A DNA stretch of 50,781 nucleotides from Oscillatoria sp. (GCA_011390515.1 JAABSJ010000014.1:1-50781); one strand, 5' to 3'. Positions 16,588 to 24,994 are shown, counted from the stretch's first letter. Notes: generated by a model not told the origin, from the sequence alone. Translations and numbers: made by a program.

Positions 16588-18294
16588 CTAGTTATCGCTT
16601 TCTTCGTCTGATTCAGAAGGGTTTTCAGGAAACTCATTCTCTGGATAGTCTTGACTCGAAACCTGGTCCGAATGTTCGGATGATTTCGGGTATTTCTCCC
16701 CCCATTCCGACGCGCGTTCCGCCACTTTTTTCCTGGATGCTTTACCCACCCCATAAATCGGCGTAGGCGCGGGATTCGGCTGAGAGGAACCCGGTAGGAG
16801 TTTTAACGGCTGGGGTTTTGACCCAGGTTGTTCCGGTCGAGTTTGAGGGGTTTGGGGCCTGGTTTTGCCAAGGCCGCGCCGCCGTTGCGAGGTCCCTTCC
16901 TCTGCTGTATCTTCTGCGACCACTTCATACAAAACTGCTCGTTTATTTTTCTGGGTTCCTTTGCGTAAAATTCGACCTAATCGTTGAATATACTCCCTCG
17001 TTGAACCCGTTCCCGATAGTAAGATTGCCACTCTCGCATCTGGCACATCTACCCCCTCATTTAAAACATGAGATGCGATAATCGTTTTATAAATCCCTTC
17101 TTTAAATCGGGTCAGGATTTCGTGACGTTCTTTCACCGGAGTTTGATGGGTCAAAGCCGGAATTAAAAAATCTTGAGAAATGCGATAAACTGTAGCATTA
17201 TCTGCGGTAAAAATCAGGATGCGTTCCGGGGAATGTTGGGCCAGCAAATCCGCGAGAATCCGCATTTTGCCATCGGTTCCTAGGGCGATTTCCTTCGCTT
17301 CCCGGTGCGCTAACATGGCCCGACGTCCCGCAGGCGATCGCGCTGAAGCTTGGACAAAGTGCTGCCATCCTTGAAGACTGCCCAGGAAAATGTGAGACTG
17401 TTCTAAGAACTCGTTGCGGGTTTTAATCAGGTGATCGTAGCGATCGCGTTCTAACTTAGAGAGTTTCACTTTAATCTGAACAATTTCATGTTCCGCCAAA
17501 GCACCCCCGGCTAAATCTTCCGCCGTTTTCCGATAGACTTCCGGACCGATTAACTGCGTCAAATCCGCGTGTTTGCCATCCGATCGCTCAGGAGTTGCCG
17601 TTAACCCCAACCGATAAGGCGCAATGGAATATTCCGCGATCGCCCGATTAAAATCCGTCGGCAAGTGATGACACTCATCAAACACAATCGACGCATAGCG
17701 ATTCCCCAACGCCTCCGCATGAATCGCCGCACTGTCATACGTTGCCACCAAAATCGGACTTTTATCCCGCGAACCACCCCCCAATAACCCCACCTCCACA
17801 TCAGGAAACGCCGCTGCCAGATGCGCGTACCACTGATGCATCAAATCCAACGTCGGCACCACAATCAGAGTCGTGCGCGGGGTCGCCTGCATCGCCAACT
17901 GCGCCAAATACGTCTTCCCTGCGGCAGTCGGCAACACCACCACTCCCCATCGTCCCGCCTGTTTCCATGCCGTCAGCGCCTCTTTTTGATGTTGATAAGG
18001 CGGCATTTCAAAGCTCGGGACCAACTCCAGAGGTCCAAATCCCTTCGCCTCATCAATAAATTCCGTCCCCTCCGCTTTGAGCGCCTCAATCAAGGGACGA
18101 TAGTCGATCGCACGCACGCGAAACTTTTCCACCCGTTCATCCCAAGCAGCAAAATCAATCCACCCTTTCCCTCGCGGTGGTGGATGCAGCAACAAAGTTC
18201 CTCGGTCAAACGTAATCGTCGGTATGCGCGCCATCAGTTCATCAAGTGTTCTATCTCTCACCCATTGTACTAGAGCATCGGTATCGGATGACAT
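16588..18294 (-). CDS. Superfamily 2 DNA helicase, XPB/SSL2-like
   Basis: Protein of 568 residues. Q-motif-like YQHQKEALTAW, Walker A LPTAAGKT (Lys127), motif II DECHH (about 206-210), motif III LTATPERSDGKH and motif VI YIQRLGRILRKG are all present. This spacing and the DExH box match bacterial XPB-type helicases, which remodel DNA in repair or transcription. The C-terminal 90 residues are low-complexity and charged (Pro, Gln, Ser, Glu), probably disordered. The start is the ATG of MSSDTDAL; an upstream TTG frame lies inside a palindrome and is rejected. No nuclease partner adjacent. Confidence 0.88.
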   Translation of the reverse strand: MSSDTDALVQWVRDRTLDELMARIPTITFDRGTLLLHPPPRGKGWIDFAAWDERVEKFRVRAIDYRPLIEALKAEGTEFIDEAKGFGPLELVPSFEMPPYQHQKEALTAWKQAGRWGVVVLPTAAGKTYLAQLAMQATPRTTLIVVPTLDLMHQWYAHLAAAFPDVEVGLLGGGSRDKSPILVATYDSAAIHAEALGNRYASIVFDECHHLPTDFNRAIAEYSIAPYRLGLTATPERSDGKHADLTQLIGPEVYRKTAEDLAGGALAEHEIVQIKVKLSKLERDRYDHLIKTRNEFLEQSHIFLGSLQGWQHFVQASARSPAGRRAMLAHREAKEIALGTDGKMRILADLLAQHSPERILIFTADNATVYRISQDFLIPALTHQTPVKERHEILTRFKEGIYKTIIASHVLNEGVDVPDARVAILLSGTGSTREYIQRLGRILRKGTQKNKRAVLYEVVAEDTAEEGTSQRRRGLGKTRPQTPQTRPEQPGSKPQPLKLLPGSSQPNPAPTPIYGVGKASRKKVAERASEWGEKYPKSSEHSDQVSSQDYPENEFPENPSESDEESDN

Positions 18295-18301
18295 TTGCGG
18301 A

Positions 18302-18337
18302 AAATGTAGGGTTGATTCGCGAATCAACCCTACATTT
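18302..18337. repeat. Perfect 36-bp palindrome with outer inverted arms
   Basis: Positions 18302-18319 are the exact reverse complement of 18320-18337 (GTAGGGTTGATTCG / CGAATCAACCCTAC core). Outside it, ACTAGAGCATCGGTA (18269-18283, in helicase codons) and TGCCGATGCTCTAGT (18379-18393, across the era stop codon) form a second pair of inverted arms, 14 of 15 matching. A looser relative (GTAGGGGCAATTCATC / AATCGCCCCTAT) is at 21278-21307. Confidence 0.85.
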
Positions 18338-18388
18338 CGTCCAGAAACTCGGTTTCTTATCCTCGGAAGCGAATGCTGTGCCGATGCT

Positions 18389-19336
18389 CTAGTCTTCTAA
18401 TTTATACCCCAATTCAGCCAAGTGAATGCGAGATTGTCGCCAATTCGGTTGGACTTTGACAAAGATTTCTAAATACACTTTACCCTCAATGAGTTTTTGC
18501 ATTTGTTCTCGGGCCGCTGATCCGATCGCTTTAAGCATTTGTCCACCTTTGCCGATAATAATTCCTTTTTGAGAGGGACGTTCTACATAAATGGTTGCTA
18601 AAATTCGGGTTAAATCCTTTGTTTCTTCCATGAGATCCAGGCTGATTGCCACTGAGTGAGGCACTTCTTCTCGGGTTAAATAGAGAATTTGCTCCCGAAT
18701 CAGTTCGCCAATGATAAAGCGTTCGGGGCGATCAGTGACTAAATCTGGGGGATAGTAATAAGGGCCGGGTTCTAAGCGATCGCCTAGTAAGGTTAATAAA
18801 TCCGGCAGTCCTTCTCCAGTGGTGGCTGAGAATCTGGCGACTGGCCACTTGAGATTTTCTGCCAGTTCTTGATAGCTGCGGTCAATCACCTCTACATCTC
18901 GCGAACGGGATAAACTCGACCGTAAGTCGATTTTATTTAGACCTAGAATAACCGGCGTTTTGGTTTGGGTGAGCATTTCCGTAATAAAGCGATCGCCACC
19001 TCCCGCTTCCACTGAACCATCGACCATTAACAGCAGGATATCCACCGTAGAAATGGCCCCGATCGCATTTTTTACCAACACCTTTCCCAGTTGGTGATGG
19101 GGTTTATGAATCCCGGGAGTATCCACAAAAATAAATTGTGCCTCCGGGGTTGTTAAAATTCCCCGTAAACGGTTTCGCGTCGTCTGCGCCACCGGGGAAG
19201 TAATCGCTATTTTTTGTCCCACCAGGTGATTCATCAGGGTAGACTTGCCCACATTGGGCCGTCCGATAATCCCAATAAACCCGGATTTAAACCCGACAGG
19301 GGGTTCAGGAATGACAGAAAAATCTGAGGGATTCAG
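18389..19336 (-). CDS. era: GTPase Era, probable CTG start
   Basis: Ribosome-assembly GTPase of about 315 residues that binds 16S rRNA. G1 GRPNVGKS, G3 DTPG with HKPHHQLGKVLV, G4 NKID, and a C-terminal KH domain with the GKGGQMLKAIG loop. There is no ATG near the expected N-terminus. A perfect AGGAGG lies at 19344-19349, and seven bases after it is a CTG that would give MNPSDFSVIPEPPVGFKSGF, a normal Era N-terminus. A TTG eight codons further upstream has no ribosome site and would place the AGGAGG inside the gene. I therefore annotate CTG, with the function certain and the start inferred. Confidence 0.95.
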   Translation of the reverse strand: MNPSDFSVIPEPPVGFKSGFIGIIGRPNVGKSTLMNHLVGQKIAITSPVAQTTRNRLRGILTTPEAQFIFVDTPGIHKPHHQLGKVLVKNAIGAISTVDILLLMVDGSVEAGGGDRFITEMLTQTKTPVILGLNKIDLRSSLSRSRDVEVIDRSYQELAENLKWPVARFSATTGEGLPDLLTLLGDRLEPGPYYYPPDLVTDRPERFIIGELIREQILYLTREEVPHSVAISLDLMEETKDLTRILATIYVERPSQKGIIIGKGGQMLKAIGSAAREQMQKLIEGKVYLEIFVKVQPNWRQSRIHLAELGYKLED

Positions 19337-19343
19337 GGTCGTA

Positions 19344-19349
19344 CCTCCT
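19344..19349 (-). promoter_or_regulatory. Shine-Dalgarno AGGAGG deciding the era start
   Basis: On the minus strand AGGAGG is followed after seven bases (TACGACC) by CTG. No ATG, GTG or TTG lies within the useful distance downstream, so the site argues for CTG initiation. Confidence 0.65.
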
Positions 19350-19599
19350 AAAAAAATCAAACAGTTTCTTACTATTTTAATTCATTTTCAGAAAACCTTG
19401 ACAAGTTTTTTGTATTTTATGTACAGTTCAACGGTCAATCTCCCGGTTGGGTGCAGAAGCAACCCCAGGCGATCGCCTCACCGCCTTTGGTTACTTTTTG
19501 CAACCGACTGTTAAGAAATCGCAATAATCCCTGACAGTCCAGAAACTAGATGCTAAAATCCCAAAAGAAAAGCCCAAGCCGTATCTGGCAGGAAGTATC

Positions 19600-20274
19600 A
19601 TGAATTACTTTTCAGTGCTGGTTAAACTGCTGCAAGACCGCCAATCCTTTCTGGAAGAAATCCACAAAGGCATAAAGCTCAACAACAAAATCATTGCTTT
19701 ACTGATATCCAGTGCCGCATTTTTTGGAGTTTATGGGGCAATTATCGGGGCATCCCATAGTTGGATGCAAGTTATTTCTTCGTTTTTTAAATTACCGGCC
19801 CTTTATCTACTGACCCTGCTAATTTGCTTTCCTACGTTATACATTTTCAGTATTATTTTTGGGTCAAAACACAGCTTTACCCAGTATTTAACCTTACTGA
19901 TGACTGCCGAAGCGATTATGAGCGCCATCCTCTTTGGATTTGCCCCAGTTACCCTATTTTTCCTGATTAGTACCCAAAGTTATGAATTTTTTCTGTTGCT
20001 GAATGTCGCCATTTTAGGGTTAGCTGGATTTCTGGGTATCAAATTCTTTTATGAAGGGATGCAGTTACTCGCCGAACCGGAAATAACTGGGCAGGATACG
20101 CGAACTAAACTGCTACAATTTTGGTTATTGCTCTATGCCTTTGTTGGGACTCAAATGGCTTGGACTCTAAGACCCTTTTTTGGGTCGTCGGGTGATTTTC
20201 AACTGTTTAGAGATTTAGAAGGCAACTTTTACGTCAATATTTTGTACGTGATAGGCCGTTTATTGGGCTATTAA
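19600..20274 (+). CDS. Conserved cyanobacterial multipass membrane protein
   Basis: Protein of 224 residues with a short cytoplasmic N-terminus and about five to six transmembrane helices, including IIALLISSAAFFGVYGAIIG, FKLPALYLLTLLICFPTLYI, AIMSAILFGFAPVTLFFLI and LLLNVAILGLAGFLGIKFFY. Topology and the FKLPALYLLTLLICFPTLYI segment resemble Yip1-like membrane proteins, but I cannot assign a family with confidence. Good AGGAAG ribosome site. The next gene follows after 67 bases on the same strand and also encodes a membrane protein, so the two may be an operon. Confidence 0.75.
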   Translation: MNYFSVLVKLLQDRQSFLEEIHKGIKLNNKIIALLISSAAFFGVYGAIIGASHSWMQVISSFFKLPALYLLTLLICFPTLYIFSIIFGSKHSFTQYLTLLMTAEAIMSAILFGFAPVTLFFLISTQSYEFFLLLNVAILGLAGFLGIKFFYEGMQLLAEPEITGQDTRTKLLQFWLLLYAFVGTQMAWTLRPFFGSSGDFQLFRDLEGNFYVNILYVIGRLLGY

Positions 20275-20341
20275 AACAATGGGCGATCGCCGGGGACAAA
20301 CCTTGACAAAATTAGGAGAAAATAGGAGGATTAAATAGTTT

Positions 20342-21052
20342 ATGCGCCCCGATTTAGAAAATGCCATCGTCACCGAAAGCGAACTAGAGGCGATCGCTGG
20401 GGTGGATGTGAACGATATTGGGTTAAGTCTAGCCTATCGTCCTGCTTTCCTCCAAAATTGGAATAAACTGATCTCCTTTGCGATCGCCCAGTTGTTTATC
20501 TTGGTCCTCTTCTTCATTTTACTCACCCCACTTGGAATCTTAATCGTTCGTAATTCCGGACTCTCTGGACAAGAGATGGCGACAACCTTTTATTTTCTGC
20601 TATTCACCGGAGGAATCGCCGGAGTTGCTACCCTCACCCTCAACTTGTATTTATGGAGGCGATCGCAAAAATTCCAGACCTTTTTAACCCTTCTCGATGA
20701 AATCCAAAAATATAACGAAGTCGTGCGATCGCTCGATATTTTAGATAAAATAGAAGCAGCCGGGGGCGAAACACAACTCAGCGATCGCCAGGAAGTTATC
20801 GAAGCCCTCAGCATTACCCGCGAGAGTTTACTCGGCAGCTTGCGAACCGATAGAATCCTCCGAGAAAATCAAGACCTTATCGACCGTCGCTATGAATTAT
20901 TTGCTAAAATAGAAAATAATCTAGCCACCTTAAACCACTTACAAATCAGCGACGAAGCCACCGAATATGGGCGATTGCTCAATCAAGCCCTCAAAATTGG
21001 CGTCAGCGTCGATCGCGAAATTCGTCGCCTTCAAAATCGCACCTTGAATTAG
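20342..21052 (+). CDS. Membrane protein with two TM helices and a coiled-coil tail
   Basis: Protein of 236 residues, no family recognised. Two hydrophobic segments (about 46-70 and 82-106) form a hairpin in the membrane. The C-terminal 125 residues are charged and helical (FLTLLDEIQKYNEVVRSLDI ... NQALKIGVSVDREIRRLQNR), likely cytoplasmic coiled coil. An AGGAGG lies 12 bases before the ATG. The stop codon TAG is formed by the first bases of a family B MITE, so the original C-terminus may have been longer or different. Confidence 0.75.
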   Translation: MRPDLENAIVTESELEAIAGVDVNDIGLSLAYRPAFLQNWNKLISFAIAQLFILVLFFILLTPLGILIVRNSGLSGQEMATTFYFLLFTGGIAGVATLTLNLYLWRRSQKFQTFLTLLDEIQKYNEVVRSLDILDKIEAAGGETQLSDRQEVIEALSITRESLLGSLRTDRILRENQDLIDRRYELFAKIENNLATLNHLQISDEATEYGRLLNQALKIGVSVDREIRRLQNRTLN

Positions 21053-21130
21053 ATCTCTTCGATAAATCTCTTAAGCCCCCCTTCTTAAGGGGGGTTGGGG
21101 GGATCTCTACGGTATTTTGCCAGAAGTCTA
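21050..21130. mobile_element. Family B MITE, copy 2 (decayed, inverted)
   Basis: Left end TAGATCTCTTCGATAAAT and right end ATTTTGCCAGAAGTCTA, with the interior AAGCCCCCCTTCTTAAGGGG in the opposite orientation to copies 1 and 3. The first three bases are the stop codon of the preceding gene. It lies two bases from copy 3, head to head. Confidence 0.8.
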
Positions 21131-21132
21131 TT

Positions 21133-21211
21133 AGACCTCTTGCAAAAATCCGGATTGATCCCCCCAACCCCCCTTAAGAAGGGGGGCTTTAAAGAATTTT
21201 GCAAGAGGTCT
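21133..21211. mobile_element. Family B MITE, copy 3 (intact ends)
   Basis: Perfect 16-base terminal inverted repeats AGACCTCTTGCAAAA(A)T / ATTTTGCAAGAGGTCT, 79 bases long like copy 1, flanked by TA on both sides (a possible TA target duplication). It is the best preserved member here. Confidence 0.88.
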
Positions 21212-21277
21212 ATTAATCGGGCGGCGTTCCTAATATTACCCCAAAATTGCATCAAATCCTGTTATTTCTACAAAGAA

Positions 21278-21307
21278 CGTAGGGGCAATTCATCAATCGC
21301 CCCTATA
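21278..21307. repeat. Imperfect palindrome related to the 18.3-kb palindrome
   Basis: CGTAGGGGCAATTCATC and AATCGCCCCTAT pair with one mismatch around a short loop. Same layout (GTAGGG..GATTC / GAATC..CCCTAC) as the 36-bp palindrome between era and the helicase. It lies about 30 bases past the Uma2 stop and could act as that gene's 3' hairpin. Confidence 0.6.
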
Positions 21308-21336
21308 TCGTATTTATTGAAATTCCATAACCCCCA

Positions 21337-22128
21337 TTATAGGGATTCTAAATCGATGCCCTTCTCCCGGAGTCGCGCTTTCAGTGCCTCCAATTCCGAG
21401 CGGGCTTCCTCAGCCCGTTGGCGGGCTTCCTCAGCCCGTTGCGCTTCATTTTCAGCCCGTTGGCGTTCAATTTTAGCCAGTTCTTCGGGCAACAGAATCA
21501 AATTGCCATCGCCATCAAAAAACCTTAACCAAGTTGCTGTTTCTTGTTGCAATGTTCCCTCCCAAGTTCCCAGCCAGAACCCGAGAGAATTGCACCATAA
21601 CCAACCGCGATCGTCCTGGGTTAACTCCTCATACCCTGGTCCCGTTAACCGCCATCCCCGCAATGAATTTGGCGCAAAGGGGTCATAGACAAAATACTCA
21701 GGGAGTCTAAATGTCCGTTCATAAACGTCCTTTTTGTTGCCAAGGTCCTCGCGGGCTGTAGAGGGGGACAGGAACTCTACAATCACATTAGGATAACATC
21801 CTCCTTCGTCCCAAACGACCCAACCTTGCCGTTCCTTTGTCCCATCAACATTGAGGGCGACAAAGAAATCCGGGCCTTTAAAATCCCGATTTCGGGCTTG
21901 TTCGCTATTAAAATAGACGAACATATTGCCCCCAGTAAAATAGTCTTCCCGCCCTGCAAAGGCTTCATGTACTGCGGCAATCAGCACATTGATGGCAATG
22001 CGGTGACGATTACTTTCCAAGGGTTCTCCATCATCAAAAATTAAATCCGTAGGCGGCATCGGAGGAGTCCACTCATCCTCCACCCATATCGGAGTTTCCA
22101 GTTCTGGGGTGAGTTCAGATTTAGTCAT
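21337..22128 (-). CDS. Uma2 family (DUF820) putative restriction-like endonuclease
   Basis: Protein of 263 residues. The PD-(D/E)xK-like core has GPDFFVAL, VIVEFLSPSTARED, NKKDVYERTFRLPEYFVYDP, the standard Uma2 motifs. A C-terminal coiled coil is built from repeats of QRAEEAR/QRAENEA and ends in LRERGIDL-like LREKGIDLESL, typical of the long Uma2 subfamily. Uma2 proteins are hugely expanded in cyanobacteria and their job is unknown. The start is the ATG of MTKSELTP, after a GGTGGGGAA site; an upstream TTG is rejected. Monocistronic. Confidence 0.9.
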   Translation of the reverse strand: MTKSELTPELETPIWVEDEWTPPMPPTDLIFDDGEPLESNRHRIAINVLIAAVHEAFAGREDYFTGGNMFVYFNSEQARNRDFKGPDFFVALNVDGTKERQGWVVWDEGGCYPNVIVEFLSPSTAREDLGNKKDVYERTFRLPEYFVYDPFAPNSLRGWRLTGPGYEELTQDDRGWLWCNSLGFWLGTWEGTLQQETATWLRFFDGDGNLILLPEELAKIERQRAENEAQRAEEARQRAEEARSELEALKARLREKGIDLESL

Positions 22129-22319
22129 AAAATTCCCCACCAATTCCTAAATTATGATGTTTTTCACTGACCCGAGGGACAGGGTATGGACAAGGGACTG
22201 CCCTATCTTACCCTATTCTCCCTGGTTCAATCTATTGTAACAGATATCGCTTCCGGATTAGCCCTCAAAATCAGCAATTTTAGTTTTTTTAAGCCTCCGT
22301 AAAATCATCGGTGAATCCT

Positions 22320-22655
22320 TCAAATGTTCCTTAAATCGGAAACGGAATTATCAAGTTGCTCTTGCCATATTAAAACCGCTTCTTTGAACTCCTGGAGAGA
22401 AATCGTTTCAATGGGTTCTCCATCCATCAAGAGATTCTCTATGGTCACGGTCTGGGGGGAAAAAATCAAATAGTAGGCATTTCCCGATCGCGTCCATTCC
22501 TTAATGGTTCCCGTCTCTAACCCTGCTATTTTGTCTAACAACTGCTCACCCCATTCCTGGCTATTTTGAATATCCAGGGTCAGAAACTCTAAAACCCGAC
22601 GATGAGCATTACTTTGCTCAAACCAGTCCGTTTCATTACACGCTTGTTCGGTCAT
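22320..22655 (-). CDS. Small acidic protein, UPF0231/YacL-like; candidate EndoU immunity protein
   Basis: Protein of 111 residues, acidic, no signal peptide, so cytoplasmic. The segment EWTRSGNAYYLIFSPQTVTI followed by LQEFKEAVLIWQEQL is reminiscent of the UPF0231 (YacL) family (W.R.G..Y.L ... DFL..V), but the match by eye is only moderate. It starts 8 bases after the stop of the EndoU gene and must be co-transcribed with it. A short acidic cytoplasmic protein directly downstream of a secreted nuclease is the usual position of an immunity protein; that role is inferred. Confidence 0.75.
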   Translation of the reverse strand: MTEQACNETDWFEQSNAHRRVLEFLTLDIQNSQEWGEQLLDKIAGLETGTIKEWTRSGNAYYLIFSPQTVTIENLLMDGEPIETISLQEFKEAVLIWQEQLDNSVSDLRNI

Positions 22656-22663
22656 AATCTTGA

Positions 22664-23251
22664 TTACCTTAAGGGAAAGCCTGTATTAATTTTACCATCT
22701 CGATTGGTTGCCCCAGCAATCCGATAGGAACTTCCATTATTCGGGGTACAAAACCGAGTTTGCTGGCTGCGGTCTGTGGGTCCATTTAATCCGCACCAGG
22801 CCCAATTCGGTGCGCCGTTCGGACATTGCACCCGATTGGCTGCCGCATAAGCAATGGAATTGATCACTTGTTCTGCGGTACAGCGATCGGGAAACATTGT
22901 TGAAAACTTGCTGCCGCCTCCGGAGGTATGACTCCATTCTCCCCCGTAAATCCCCTGATTATTCACCGATTGGGTGACTCTAAATTGTCGGACGGTAGAG
23001 GGGTTTTGTCCCCGGGGTCGGGCATGAAATCCCACCAAACGCCCCTCTCGATTCACTTCGCCACAAAAAATGTGCGCGTGATTCACCTGCTGATTATTAT
23101 AAGCGGTTACCCAATGGGATGAACTCCCACAATTGATGCCTTGGCCTTGTGCTATACCCTGAAACAAAGCCACTAGCAAACAGACGATTGCGCCTATCCC
23201 GATTCGACGGATGGTTCTCCCGTTCAACAGTTGCCCAAATCTTTGGTTCAT
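22664..23251 (-). CDS. Secreted EndoU-family endoribonuclease
   Basis: Protein of 195 residues. Residues 1-36 are an export signal (RRIGIGAIVCLLVALFQGIA). The remainder matches bacterial EndoU: HAHIFCGEVNREGRLVGFHA supplies the two catalytic His (His60, His76), and KFSTMFPDRCTAEQV supplies the Lys (Lys115) and the family core. All three catalytic residues are present, so it should cut RNA at uridylates. Cys residues after cleavage fit an exported, disulphide-bearing protein. The next gene, 8 bases on, is a plausible immunity gene. Secreted EndoU domains occur as toxin tips in contact-dependent inhibition; here the domain is free-standing. Confidence 0.85.
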   Translation of the reverse strand: MNQRFGQLLNGRTIRRIGIGAIVCLLVALFQGIAQGQGINCGSSSHWVTAYNNQQVNHAHIFCGEVNREGRLVGFHARPRGQNPSTVRQFRVTQSVNNQGIYGGEWSHTSGGGSKFSTMFPDRCTAEQVINSIAYAAANRVQCPNGAPNWAWCGLNGPTDRSQQTRFCTPNNGSSYRIAGATNRDGKINTGFPLR

Positions 23252-23382
23252 GGGTGCGTTTAACCTCCGGATTTTACCTATAATTTGAAATTGGCTCTCA
23301 CTCTATCATACCGGAACTCTCTAGGTCATCCGCAGATTTACTAGAGATAAATGGGTGAAAACGTGAGGGTTTTGAAGTGAGG

Positions 23383-23428
23383 GGTCATTGGTCATTGGTT
23401 GCGGGTCATTGGTCATTGGTCATTGGTT
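23383..23428. repeat. Heptanucleotide tandem repeat, second array
   Basis: Five units of GGTCATT with one GGTTGCG interruption. Same family as at 2663. Confidence 0.88.
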
Positions 23429-23450
23429 GCGATCGCTCGCCAACGGCTGC

Positions 23451-23577
23451 TAATACGGAATCCGGTTGTCAAAGGTCTGTTAAAACCCGCAGGCTCAAGC
23501 CTGGGGCTATACGGACGAAGCCCGCCTGCGCGGGCTAAAAGCGAAAACCGACTTTTACCAATCGGATTTGGTATAAT
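23451..23577 (-). mobile_element. Family A element with terminal inverted repeats, copy 4
   Basis: The most complete family A copy. The left end TAATACGGAATCCGGTTG and the right end CCAATCGGATTTGGTATAAT are inverted repeats (ATACCAAATCCGGTTG type). Between them lie the two hairpins in reverse order; the second stem here is AGGCT-CA-AGCCT instead of ACCCT-TT-AGGGT, a fully compensated change. Confidence 0.8.
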
Positions 23578-23659
23578 ATTCTGACCATTTGATAGGATGA
23601 ATCTTCCAGGCTTATGCTATCCTCTGTGTCGAATACCTGCACCGACTTCATCCCTCCCT

Positions 23660-24994
23660 ATGCTCAGAACTCCCCGTTTGACTGCTGCTGTATTGGTCTC
23701 CCTTTCTGTACTCATGACTGCCTGCAATCCTTCAGAAACCGCCGAAACTGAAGTCCCATCGGCAGAAGCGTCGATCGCAGAAATTCCGACTCCCGAACCC
23801 CCACCCACTCTGACGATCGCCCCCTTAGATAACCCCGACCCCACGGTTACCGCTGCGATCGCCCAATATATCAACAGCCTCTCCTCCCAAGGATTTGCCT
23901 CGGAAAATCAAGGCATCTGGATGCAAACGGGGGACACCCTCCTCGCCGAACATCAAGGCACTACCCCCCTCCCTGCTGCCTCTCTCACTAAAATCGCCAC
24001 CTCCCTGGTTGCTTTGCAAACCTTCGGTCCCGATCGCGAATTCGTCACCCAAATTGGCGCAACGGGACCCATTGAAAATGGCGAATTACAGGGAGATTTA
24101 GTCATCCAAGGAGAAGGCGACCCCCTGTTTGTTTGGGAAGAAGCAATGGCGATCGGCAACCGCCTCAACGAATTGGGAATTCAGCGAGTGACTGGGGATC
24201 TGGTGATTCTGGACAAATTTTATATGAACTTCGAGACCGATCCAACCATCGCCGGTAACCTCTTTTTTGAAGGCATCAATGGGCAAATTTGGCCCGGGGA
24301 AGCAGAAACCCAATATCAAACCTTACCCCCAGGTACCCCCAGACCCCAAGTGGCGATCGCTGGTACAATCCGAGTCGCTGCTGCACCCCCTCCGGAACTC
24401 CAACCCCTGATCCGCCATTATTCCCTTCCCGTGGTGGAACTCCTCAAACGGATGAATCAGTACAGCAACAACCCAATGGCGGAAATGTTTGCTGATGCTG
24501 TGGGAGGTCCCCAAGTCGTCTCCCAAAAAGCGGCAGTTGCTGCCGGAGTTCCCCCAGAAGAAATCCGACTGATCAACGGATCCGGATTAGGGGAAGAAAA
24601 TATCATGTCCCCTCGCGCCGCCTGTGGTCTATTTTTGGCCTTAGAACGGGAATTACAACCCCATAACATGACCATTGGAGATGCGATCGCCATTGTTGGA
24701 CAAGATGAAGGCATCCTCAACCAACGGCAAATTCCCCGCTTCTCCGTCGTCAAATCTGGCAGTCTCAACTATGTGAGTGCCTTAGCTGGTGCATTACCCA
24801 CCCAAACCCAGGGTTCCGTCTGGTTTGTGATTATGAATGGCGGCAGTAACCTGGAGGGATTCCGCGTTCAACAAGAAGCGCTACTCACTCAGTTTGTCAC
24901 GCAATGGGGAGCAGTCACTGCACTCCCCCCGGAATTAAGCCCAAATCCCCTGCGAAAAACCAAAACTTCCCGCAGTGAAATCGTCAAACAATAG
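23660..24994 (+). CDS. dacB: D-alanyl-D-alanine carboxypeptidase/endopeptidase lipoprotein (PBP4/DacB type)
   Basis: Peptidase family S13 penicillin-binding protein, 444 residues, which trims peptidoglycan peptides in the periplasm. Lipoprotein signal MLRTPRLTAAVLVSLSVLMT then AC, so it should be membrane-anchored through Cys22. Catalytic motifs are SLTK (Ser108, Lys111), SNN (about residue 268) and KSG (about 363, KTG variant). The order and spacing are those of PBP4, with the extra domain between the first two motifs shortened. The start is the ATG directly before the signal peptide; an upstream ATG adds 21 unconvincing residues. A family A element lies 145 bases downstream and could terminate transcription. 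Confidence 0.9.
   Translation: MLRTPRLTAAVLVSLSVLMTACNPSETAETEVPSAEASIAEIPTPEPPPTLTIAPLDNPDPTVTAAIAQYINSLSSQGFASENQGIWMQTGDTLLAEHQGTTPLPAASLTKIATSLVALQTFGPDREFVTQIGATGPIENGELQGDLVIQGEGDPLFVWEEAMAIGNRLNELGIQRVTGDLVILDKFYMNFETDPTIAGNLFFEGINGQIWPGEAETQYQTLPPGTPRPQVAIAGTIRVAAAPPPELQPLIRHYSLPVVELLKRMNQYSNNPMAEMFADAVGGPQVVSQKAAVAAGVPPEEIRLINGSGLGEENIMSPRAACGLFLALERELQPHNMTIGDAIAIVGQDEGILNQRQIPRFSVVKSGSLNYVSALAGALPTQTQGSVWFVIMNGGSNLEGFRVQQEALLTQFVTQWGAVTALPPELSPNPLRKTKTSRSEIVKQ

Noticed and set aside
16575-16754. N-terminal extension of the TPR lipoprotein
   Set aside because: The extra 60 residues overlap the helicase gene and would destroy the lipoprotein signal peptide.
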